DNA of 64,000 nucleotides from M3007 sp964621185 (GTDB taxonomy: Bacteria > Bacteroidota > Bacteroidia > Chitinophagales > Saprospiraceae). The position numbers and the translations under genes are program-made. Below, piece after piece: positions 24,651 through 31,615 of the stretch. Location of the stretch: assembly GCA_964621185.1 (NCBI GenBank), contig CAZULM010000005.1, positions 1-64,000 of the forward strand, read 5' to 3'. How positions within the stretch are numbered: position 1 is the stretch's first letter; every line of letters starts with the position of its first letter. The notes under the pieces were generated by a model. That model searched no databases and was not told the origin of the DNA. It was given only the letters and a program-made list of their open reading frames with translations.

Positions 24651-25781
24651 TTGAAAATTGCCGTAAACACCCGTTTTTTGCTCCCTGGCCAACTCGAAGG
24701 ATTTGGCTGGTACACCCACGAGGTTGTGCGGCGCATGGTGCTGCGGCACCCGGAGGATGAATTTGTGTTCTTCTTCGACCGAAAATTCGACCCGCGTTTT
24801 GTGTATGCCTCTAATGTTATGCCCATAGTGCTTTACCCGCAAGCCCGGCACCCGCTTTTGTTCCGGATTTGGTTTGAATGGGCTGTGCCAAGGGCATTGA
24901 AGAAACACCAGGCTGACGTGTTCTTTTCCCCCGATTCTATGTGCAGCCTGCGCAGCAAGGTGCCAACCGTGATGACCTGCCACGACCTGGTGCCGCTCCA
25001 TTTCCCTGAACAGGTAGAGCGCCGCCACCGGAAATTCCTGCTGCGCTTTTTGCCCAAATGGTTGCACCGGGCCGACCGAGTGTTGACTGTTTCAAAATTT
25101 GTCAAACAGGATATTGAAACAACTTGCGGTATCGAGCCAGCCCGTGTACATGCCGTGTACAATGGTTGTCGCGATGACTTTATGCCTTTAGAAGCGCCTG
25201 AAAAACTAAAAGTTAGGAATGAATATGCCAATGGATGCCCCTATTTCTTTTTTGCCGGCGCCATACACCCCAGAAAGAACGTGCCGCGGATGATCCGCGC
25301 TTTCGACGCGTTCAAAAAAAACACGGGCGCCGATGTGAAGCTCCTGCTGGCAGGCCGCTTTGCCTGGCAAACCGGGGAAGTGCGCACGGCCTGGGAACAA
25401 TCGGAGCACAAAGGCGATATTGTTTTCTTAGGCTACGTCGGCGAAACAGAACTGCCGCGCCTGACCGCAGCTGCCTTGGCCATGGCGTACGTGTCGGTAA
25501 GTGAAGGCTTCGGCCTGCCTTTGGTGGAGGCGATGGCCTGCGACACCCCGGTGCTGAGCTCGAACACCAGCTGCCTGCCGGAAGTGGCGGGGGAAGCTGC
25601 GCTGTTGGTCGATCCGTATTCGGAGCAGGATATTGCCGCTGGTATGGAGGCGCTTTACCGTGATCCAAACCTGGTGCGCGCACTGGTGAGCAAGGGAAGG
25701 GTACAGCGAAAAAAATTCAGTTGGGACCAAGCTGCCGAACAAGTCTATGAAATCCTGAAAATGGCAGCAAACGGTGGATAG
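24651..25781 (+). CDS. Glycosyltransferase family 4 protein
   Basis: A 376-residue GT-B fold retaining glycosyltransferase. The N-terminal acceptor domain begins KIAVNTRFLLPGQLEGFG, including the glycine-rich loop typical of GT4. The nucleotide-sugar domain contains FFFAGAIHPRKNVPRMIRAF and the C-terminal EGFGLPLVEAMACDTPVLSS, with the E-x7-E motif that contacts the sugar nucleotide. The start is uncertain: TTG 24651 places the protein exactly at the conserved beta strand, while ATG 24618 adds eleven residues. It overlaps the next glycosyltransferase gene by eight bases, so the two are translationally coupled. The donor and acceptor sugars cannot be read from sequence; a role in exopolysaccharide or surface glycan assembly is likely. 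Confidence 0.92.
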   Translation: MKIAVNTRFLLPGQLEGFGWYTHEVVRRMVLRHPEDEFVFFFDRKFDPRFVYASNVMPIVLYPQARHPLLFRIWFEWAVPRALKKHQADVFFSPDSMCSLRSKVPTVMTCHDLVPLHFPEQVERRHRKFLLRFLPKWLHRADRVLTVSKFVKQDIETTCGIEPARVHAVYNGCRDDFMPLEAPEKLKVRNEYANGCPYFFFAGAIHPRKNVPRMIRAFDAFKKNTGADVKLLLAGRFAWQTGEVRTAWEQSEHKGDIVFLGYVGETELPRLTAAALAMAYVSVSEGFGLPLVEAMACDTPVLSSNTSCLPEVAGEAALLVDPYSEQDIAAGMEALYRDPNLVRALVSKGRVQRKKFSWDQAAEQVYEILKMAANGG

Positions 25782-26955
25782 GCCATTAAAAATACTGCAC
25801 CTGTTCGATTTTTACTTGCCCGAAACCATGAACTGGGCCTGCCAGATGATGCGCCACACCCCCGGCGTGGAGGTTTGGGCAGCTGCGCCCTGGATGGTGC
25901 GGAACAGTTTTTACGACCAAAATTTCCGGTTTTTTCGGCGCGACTTGCAGCGAATGCCGGTTTTTTTCCCAAAAAGCGAATGGTCTGCAAGCTGGCTCTC
26001 CCGCAACCTGATCCGTTTGGAAAGGATATGGCCTTTGTACAAAAACTGGCTGTTCCAACAAATAAAAAATGACCCGCCGGATGTGCTGCACGCGCATTTT
26101 GGCCCCGTCGGCTGCCACTATCTCGATTTGGCGAAAAGGCTGGATATACCCTTGGTTGTTTCGTTTTATGGCTATGATTTTCAGCGGCTGCCGTTTGAAA
26201 AGCCGCGCTATCGCGCTCTATACCAGCAACTATTCGCACGGGCAGCAGCAATCACCACCACCGGGCCATACACCATCCGGATGTTGGAAGAACAAGGCTG
26301 CCCGGCTGAGAAAATCACCGCAATCCCTTTGGGCATCGACCCAAGCCAATTTCCCTGGCACGCAAGGGGAAAGCCGGCTGGCCAATTGAACATGGTGCAA
26401 GTGGCTACCATAACCCCCAAAAAAGGCCATCTCGACACCTTGGAAGCCTTGCGCATAGCCATTCCCCGATGCCCTGAGCTTCACCTCGCGATTGCCGGCG
26501 AGCTGCAAGACAAGGATTTGGCCAGAAAAATGAGGCAGTTCATCAAAAAGCACCAACTTGCCCCTTTTGTTACCTGGCGCGATGCCGTGCCATATTCGCA
26601 GGTGCCCGCTTTTTTTCGGCAGTTTGACATATTCGTCCACCCAAGCCGCACGACCGAAAAGCGCGACTCCGAAGGCTCGCCTGTGGTGATCCTGGAGGCC
26701 CAGGCTACTGGACTTCCGGTGCTGGCGACCCATCATGCCGATATTCCGGCGCAGGTGCTGCACGGCGCCACGGGTTTGCTCACGGCAGAAAACGACCCTG
26801 CGGCATTGGCAGCGGGCATGGAAAAATTTTATTGGATGGAAGGAAAGGAATACCATGTGTTTGGCGCGGCTGCGCGAAAAAACGTTGAGCGCGCGTTTGA
26901 TGTCGAAAAATGCGGTTTGAAGCTGTTTGAATTGTATGGGATAATGCTGGCTTGA
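25774..26955 (+). CDS. Glycosyltransferase family 4 protein
   Basis: The 393-residue protein is a second GT-B glycosyltransferase. The N-terminal part has DVLHAHFGPVGCHYLDLAK, common in colanic-acid-type GT4 enzymes (WcaL/AmsK-like), then PLVVSFYGYDF. The donor domain shows MVQVATITPKKGHLDTLEAL, and near the end EGSPVVILEAQATGLPVLAT with the E-x7-E pattern. It starts with GTG at 25774, overlapping the end of the preceding gene by eight bases, so translational coupling is expected. The hit pattern suggests a polysaccharide assembly enzyme, but the sugar is not predictable. Confidence 0.92.
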   Translation: MDRPLKILHLFDFYLPETMNWACQMMRHTPGVEVWAAAPWMVRNSFYDQNFRFFRRDLQRMPVFFPKSEWSASWLSRNLIRLERIWPLYKNWLFQQIKNDPPDVLHAHFGPVGCHYLDLAKRLDIPLVVSFYGYDFQRLPFEKPRYRALYQQLFARAAAITTTGPYTIRMLEEQGCPAEKITAIPLGIDPSQFPWHARGKPAGQLNMVQVATITPKKGHLDTLEALRIAIPRCPELHLAIAGELQDKDLARKMRQFIKKHQLAPFVTWRDAVPYSQVPAFFRQFDIFVHPSRTTEKRDSEGSPVVILEAQATGLPVLATHHADIPAQVLHGATGLLTAENDPAALAAGMEKFYWMEGKEYHVFGAAARKNVERAFDVEKCGLKLFELYGIMLA

Positions 26956-27161
26956 GGCTATTGTTGAAGCAAACTTGTTTTCGCGAGTCTGAAGGCCTTA
27001 TGCAGCATTTTATTGGTCAGACCACGGAAATCGGTCAGACCAAGGGCTATCGTCTGACCGCTTTTCGCGGTCTGACGAATAAGTTTTTACAATTTTGCCC
27101 TATAAATGATACCACGGTATTCGTTATTCGAAATGCCTGTCAAAATTGGGGATGACTCATG
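26956..27161. repeat. GTCTGAC palindromic repeat cluster, second copy of the module at 1-90
   Basis: Four copies of the heptamer GTC(T/A)GAC occur at 27016-27076. GTCTGACCGC (27052-27061) and GCGGTCTGAC (27067-27076) form a stem with one T-T mismatch around TTTTC. From 27058 to 27161 the sequence is the full version of the module that opens the window, ending GGATGACTCATG. A 67-codon open frame crosses the region but follows repeat sequence and is not a credible gene. Confidence 0.65.
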
Positions 27162-27251
27162 TTGCACTTACACCACCACTATTTCCCCCTATGGCCTCAA
27201 ATGCCCCCTTACCAGAATGACTATCCAACCCGAAACCCGAAACCTTTAAAA

Positions 27252-28559
27252 ATGAAACTCCTCATCCTCACCGCCTGGTACGCCCCCTTCATCCACCCCC
27301 GCGCGCACCGATGGACTGCGCTTTCGCAGCATTGGGTCGCAGCAGGGCATGAGGTACATGTACTGACGGCAAGGGTCGGCGACACCCCAAAATCCGCCCG
27401 GATTCAAGGCGTACAAGTACACCGCACCGGTTTTGATTCCCTGAAAGAATGGCTGTACTACAAGCTCAGGATAAAGGATGGCCGGGGCAGGGTAGGGACT
27501 GTTCCCCGGAAAAAAAACTGGCCTTTCCGTTTGTTGGAATGCTGCTACAAAGCCTTTTGGAAAAACATCTTTTTCCCCGACGATGCCTGTGTCTGGTATT
27601 TTCCCGCCAGGCGAAAAATGCTGCAACTGCTTGAAACAGTGCGTTTTGACGCGATTATCACCGTCTCGCTGCCTTTTACCGACCACTTGCTGGGCTTGGC
27701 AGCCAAAAAGAAGCACCCTAAGCTGTTCTGGGTTGCAGATATAGGCGACCCTTTTTCCATGCAGGCAAAGGCGCCGAACAACGCTTGGCTGTACAAAAGG
27801 CTAAACCGCCGCCTTGAGCACAAGGTGTTGGCAATGGCCGACGCATCAGTGGTGACCACTCCTGCTACGGTGACAGCTTATGAAAAGCTGTTTGGCGCGG
27901 CCTTTGCCGGGCGGATACAGGTGATACCGCCATTGTTCAGCCCCCCGGCCCCATATAATGCCGAACAGCCCCAATTCCATGGCATCAATTTGGGCTACTT
28001 CGGCGCGCTGTACGCCCCCACGCGCACGCCGGATGCCCTTCTGACCCTTCTTGAAAAGGTATTTGCCCTGCGCCCCGAGCTCCACGGAAAGTTGACCCTA
28101 CATTTTTTCGGCGAGATCTTCCCCGAATTTTACGGACAATTGTCCGGTTGGCGCCCAGGCAGTACCCGCTTGCACGGGCTGCGCACCCGTGAGGAAACCT
28201 GGGTTGCCATGCTGGCCATGGACATATTGGTGAACATCGGCAACACGACGGATTTTCAGCTGCCCAGCAAGGCCGTGGACTACCTGGCTGCGGGCAAGCC
28301 GATCCTGAACCTCTCGTTTGTGGAAAACGATCCTTTTGCCCGGTTTTTTGAAGGGAATGGCTTGGTTTTCAACTTGACGGTGCGCGGCGGCATGGTCGCG
28401 GACGACCAGGTAATTAAATTTTTGGAGTGGATGGAACATCAAAAGCCTACCCCGAATCCGGGCTTGATGGCGGAAAGGGTAAGGCCGTTTTTGGTGGAGG
28501 ATATTGGGGGGAAATATTTGGCGCTGTACACGGAGGCTTGGAAAAGCGCTAAAGTTTGA
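27252..28559 (+). CDS. Glycosyltransferase (GT-B, family 4-like)
   Basis: The 435-residue protein begins MKLLILTAWYAPFIHPRAHR, a typical opening of GT4-like enzymes that act on polysaccharide or O-antigen intermediates. It has FDAIITVSLPFTDHLLG and VADIGDPFSMQ in the acceptor domain and INLGYFGALYAPTRTPDALL at the start of the donor domain. The C-terminal E-x7-E motif is degenerate: the equivalent region reads NTTDFQLPSKAVDYLAAGKPIL, as in a subset of the family where a Lys/Asp replaces the first Glu. ATG 27252 follows a CCCGAAA heptad pair and an AT-rich spacer. Its 3' end overlaps the convergent T9SS protein gene by eleven bases. Third member of the glycosyltransferase run but separated from the first two by repeats. 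Confidence 0.85.
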   Translation: MKLLILTAWYAPFIHPRAHRWTALSQHWVAAGHEVHVLTARVGDTPKSARIQGVQVHRTGFDSLKEWLYYKLRIKDGRGRVGTVPRKKNWPFRLLECCYKAFWKNIFFPDDACVWYFPARRKMLQLLETVRFDAIITVSLPFTDHLLGLAAKKKHPKLFWVADIGDPFSMQAKAPNNAWLYKRLNRRLEHKVLAMADASVVTTPATVTAYEKLFGAAFAGRIQVIPPLFSPPAPYNAEQPQFHGINLGYFGALYAPTRTPDALLTLLEKVFALRPELHGKLTLHFFGEIFPEFYGQLSGWRPGSTRLHGLRTREETWVAMLAMDILVNIGNTTDFQLPSKAVDYLAAGKPILNLSFVENDPFARFFEGNGLVFNLTVRGGMVADDQVIKFLEWMEHQKPTPNPGLMAERVRPFLVEDIGGKYLALYTEAWKSAKV

Positions 28560-30063
28560 CAAACTTCCCAGTCCATGCTTTGCCATAGATTTGCAAGCTC
28601 AAAAAATACAGCCCAGGAGGGAGATAGTTGACATTGATAGGCACTCTGCTTTCCTTAAAATGGATTTCTTGTTGTATCAGTACTTTGCCCCTTGAATCCA
28701 TTATCCAAACAGTGCCAAAGTTTGCTGGAGCATCCTCAGTATTTCCTGTCATTTGCACATTCAGTACTTCGCCTGTCGGGTTGGGTGATAGATGGATCAA
28801 TGCAGAAGACGATGGGCCTCTTGTGCTGACACTGGGCCCATCGATTCCCAGCGTGTCACAGGGGCTTCCCTGCAAGTCATACAAACGGAAATTCGGAAAA
28901 TGTGGCATCGTCCGCACGTTCGTGACGGGCAAGGTGACTGCTTGCTGCACAAAATTGATGTCGTCGATGCCCGCCCCTTCGGGGTTTTTGAGCGCATGGA
29001 AGAACCTGGCGCGGGAGGGGATGTTTCCGTACATGACGTCGAAGGGGCCATTGACTAAATAATGGAAGGTGTTGCCTGGCACGGTGTAATTCCCGGCACC
29101 ATAAGAGAAACGCATAGTATCGAGTTTCGGCATATTGGCTTCCAAGTCGGCGCGCAACAGCACGTTGTGGTCGGTGGCATACAGGTAGCGCCCTGATGGC
29201 GAAAAAGCCGCGCCGCCGCCGTAGAACCAGTGCTTGGGCAACACAGCCAGTTCCAGCGTCGCGCCAAAAGTGCCGGAACAGCGGTCAAAATTGGACACTG
29301 TCACTTTGCAGTCGCCCCAGCTTGCCAAGCGGCTGCCATCGGGGGACGCCGCCGTTTGGCCGTGGTGCTCGCAGCGCAGGCCGCCCATCGAAACGTTTTG
29401 GGGCGGCATGGGCTGGATGCCTTGTGGCGACAGGAGAAACACGTGCCATTCGAGGTTGTTGAAGGCCGGCACGACAATCCACCAATCACGGCCGTTGCCG
29501 TGACGGACGGCGTTGAAATTTCCAAGGTCTTCGTCTAGCAGCACGTTGTTTTTTGACACGACATCGCCAAGCCCGTTGTCCAGGCTCATGTCGATGATGG
29601 AGTAGTAGAGCGGGCCGAGCCGCAGTTTTCGCTGCGGCTCGTAGGCAGCACCTGTATGGAACAGCACGTATCGGGCCGTATCGCCGGGCATGGGCAGTGC
29701 CATAGCCCCTTGCGGCACGATGTAGCCTTTCCAGGGGCATATCTGCTGGCTGATATCGCCCGGGTTCAGCCCTTGGCCATTGGGCATGAGCTCATGCTGC
29801 CGGTTGGCGACTTCGCAACCGTTTGAGTAGAACAGTATTTTGCCCTCTGGCGAGGCGGCCACCGCCAGGGTGCTTTCAAAGTTGAAAGCCAGTGGCAGTT
29901 GTTGGACAACGGGGCCGTTTTCCTCGAACCAAAGGCTGAAATAGCCGTTGCCGGGCAGGCCGGGGAACTCGTTGTAACCTCCGAGCCAGAGCCGGTCGGA
30001 GAGCTGAGCCTGCAGCGTACAGCTCAACTGGCAGAAAGCAAGCAAAGTGAGGAGACTTTTCAT
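28549..30063 (-). CDS. T9SS type A sorting domain protein, WD40-like
   Basis: A 504-residue exported protein of unknown function. It has a signal peptide ending CQLSCTLQAQ (about residue 20), a body resembling beta-propeller surface proteins of Bacteroidota (repeated units such as GKILFYSNGCEVANRQHELM and GNGRDWWIVVPAF), and a type A T9SS sorting domain at the end, starting LSPNPTGEVLNVQMTG and closing with PPGLYFLSLQIYGKAWTGKFVKL-like sequence. It is expected to cross the outer membrane by T9SS and be anchored or released. It is a paralogue of the next gene upstream (only three bases away), sharing the GNGRDWW and SNFDRCSGTF patterns, and the two are likely cotranscribed. Confidence 0.85.
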   Translation of the reverse strand: MKSLLTLLAFCQLSCTLQAQLSDRLWLGGYNEFPGLPGNGYFSLWFEENGPVVQQLPLAFNFESTLAVAASPEGKILFYSNGCEVANRQHELMPNGQGLNPGDISQQICPWKGYIVPQGAMALPMPGDTARYVLFHTGAAYEPQRKLRLGPLYYSIIDMSLDNGLGDVVSKNNVLLDEDLGNFNAVRHGNGRDWWIVVPAFNNLEWHVFLLSPQGIQPMPPQNVSMGGLRCEHHGQTAASPDGSRLASWGDCKVTVSNFDRCSGTFGATLELAVLPKHWFYGGGAAFSPSGRYLYATDHNVLLRADLEANMPKLDTMRFSYGAGNYTVPGNTFHYLVNGPFDVMYGNIPSRARFFHALKNPEGAGIDDINFVQQAVTLPVTNVRTMPHFPNFRLYDLQGSPCDTLGIDGPSVSTRGPSSSALIHLSPNPTGEVLNVQMTGNTEDAPANFGTVWIMDSRGKVLIQQEIHFKESRVPINVNYLPPGLYFLSLQIYGKAWTGKFVKL

Positions 30064-30066
30064 ATT

Positions 30067-31530
30067 TTACCTGGGTTTGGGTGGATTTGATGGATTCTTA
30101 GGTGCGGCCTTTCCTTCCTCCTGCCTTTTCTGTGCCTCCATCTGCATGATCGCCATTTCCGCCATGTTCGGCACGCGCTCTGGGGCTTTCCCGCTGGGCG
30201 GGCTGCCATTGAACAGGGGCGGCAGCAGGGTATAGCCTTTGGGATTGCTCACAGCGGGCGGATACCAGTCGCTTTTTACGAACCCGTCCCCGGGCTTTTG
30301 GCCGTTTAGGGTATCGCAGGGCGAGCCTTCCCACTCGCCGAGGCGGTAGTTGGGGAACTGGCACATAGTGCCATCGTTGTATTTGGGCAGCGAGAGGCCA
30401 TGCTGTTCTACATCGGCGGCATGGCCTGGCAGGTCGGGGTTGTGAATTTGGTGCATGGAAAGGGTACTGTTGGTGGTGGAGTAGTAGATTTTGTGGTCGG
30501 GGCCAAGGTTCGGCAGAAAAAAGCCCGTTGTGAATGGCTGCTGGGGAGAGGCCATTCCGTCAAAATAGGCCAGAGTATCTAAGGAAGCGGAGATATCTGT
30601 TGCGCTGACATCAATGCCCATTACAGCCTTGAAAGAGGAAAGGTACAAATGCTTTGAATCAGAAGCAAATACAACAGCAAAGCACAAAAAATCCTGGTTT
30701 GCAAAGGGCATGACTTTCAAATTGTTGAACGAGCCGTTACAGCGGTCAAAATCAAAAAGGTACAAGCCAAGCCTGCCTGCTGCCCGTACATATTTGCTGC
30801 CATCGGGGGAAATATCATTGATTGATTGATAATCAGTGCCAGAGAGCTGAAAAGGCATTACGGTCTCGAAGGGGCCGTGCACACCATCAGGATCGAGCAA
30901 AAAAGTGTACAAAATTGGCTTCTGTACTTCGCCGGTAACGACCCACCAATCCCTGCCATTGCCGTGTTTTACTGCTACTGGTGCGATATAATTTTTGTCA
31001 GGGGGCAAGATAATTTGATTTTTTTGTAGCACTTGCCCTAACCCATTGTTTCCATTCATATCAATAACGGAATAATAAAATGGAGAAGTAATTGCTTCAG
31101 TCGTTACAGCACTTGCCATATGGAAAAAATGGTAGTGGTTCTGGCTACCAGGTGTTGGCAAGGCAAAACAAAAAGGCCCATTTGGGTATGCTCTGTTTTG
31201 CCATTGGATCCAAAACGGCCCTGGGTTTATTGTATCTCCGTTCAACATGATGTTATGCGAAACATCTCTTATAGAAATGCCATTAGTATAAAATGCCAAA
31301 TTGCCTGAGGAATCACTGCCAACAAAGCAATAGAATTTATGGTCAATCTTTTTTTTCTCTGGGTAAATTATTGGAGGTGAAACATTGAAATCAATATTTA
31401 CGCCGCCTAAAAGCGGGTCAGGGCTGTTGTTGAAATAGCCGAACATCCAATTATAATCATGTTTTTGAGCCTTAGCTGTAATACTTAAGCCAGCTAACGC
31501 AACAGCGGAACAAAGTATAAATCTTTTCAT
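30067..31530 (-). CDS. Exported paralogue of the adjacent T9SS protein, lacking a sorting domain
   Basis: The 487-residue product has a signal peptide (MKRFILCSAVALAGLSITAKAQ) and the same propeller-like body as its neighbour: GNLAFYTNGISIRDVSHNIM, GNGRDWWVVTG and LYLFDFDRCNGSFNN correspond position by position to motifs in 28549-30063. It lacks a recognisable T9SS sorting domain and ends instead with a charged Q/E/K and proline tail (ending KNPSNPPKPR), so it may stay in the periplasm or use another route. Codons are AT-richer than in the neighbour. A strong hairpin at 31561-31598 precedes it. Function unknown. Confidence 0.75.
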   Translation of the reverse strand: MKRFILCSAVALAGLSITAKAQKHDYNWMFGYFNNSPDPLLGGVNIDFNVSPPIIYPEKKKIDHKFYCFVGSDSSGNLAFYTNGISIRDVSHNIMLNGDTINPGPFWIQWQNRAYPNGPFCFALPTPGSQNHYHFFHMASAVTTEAITSPFYYSVIDMNGNNGLGQVLQKNQIILPPDKNYIAPVAVKHGNGRDWWVVTGEVQKPILYTFLLDPDGVHGPFETVMPFQLSGTDYQSINDISPDGSKYVRAAGRLGLYLFDFDRCNGSFNNLKVMPFANQDFLCFAVVFASDSKHLYLSSFKAVMGIDVSATDISASLDTLAYFDGMASPQQPFTTGFFLPNLGPDHKIYYSTTNSTLSMHQIHNPDLPGHAADVEQHGLSLPKYNDGTMCQFPNYRLGEWEGSPCDTLNGQKPGDGFVKSDWYPPAVSNPKGYTLLPPLFNGSPPSGKAPERVPNMAEMAIMQMEAQKRQEEGKAAPKNPSNPPKPR

Positions 31531-31560
31531 AGGAATTGTATTACTCTGGAAACACGCAGG

Positions 31561-31598
31561 AGGGTGTGGTTGCCTGAGTTCTCAAGCAACCATACCCT
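31561..31598 (-). terminator. Strong hairpin between two exported-protein genes
   Basis: AGGGTGTGGTTGC pairs with GCAACCATACCCT (13 bp with one G-T pair), and the loop can continue as TGAG/CTCA. It lies after the stop of the 922-residue gene and before the next minus-strand start. No T-run follows, so it may be a processing or stability element rather than an intrinsic terminator. Confidence 0.5.
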
Positions 31599-31615
31599 GA
31601 ATTTTGATGAAAATG

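Noticed and set aside
26952..27155. Small plus-strand open frame of 67 codons after the second glycosyltransferase
   Set aside because: It runs through the GTCTGAC repeat cluster and has no protein features.
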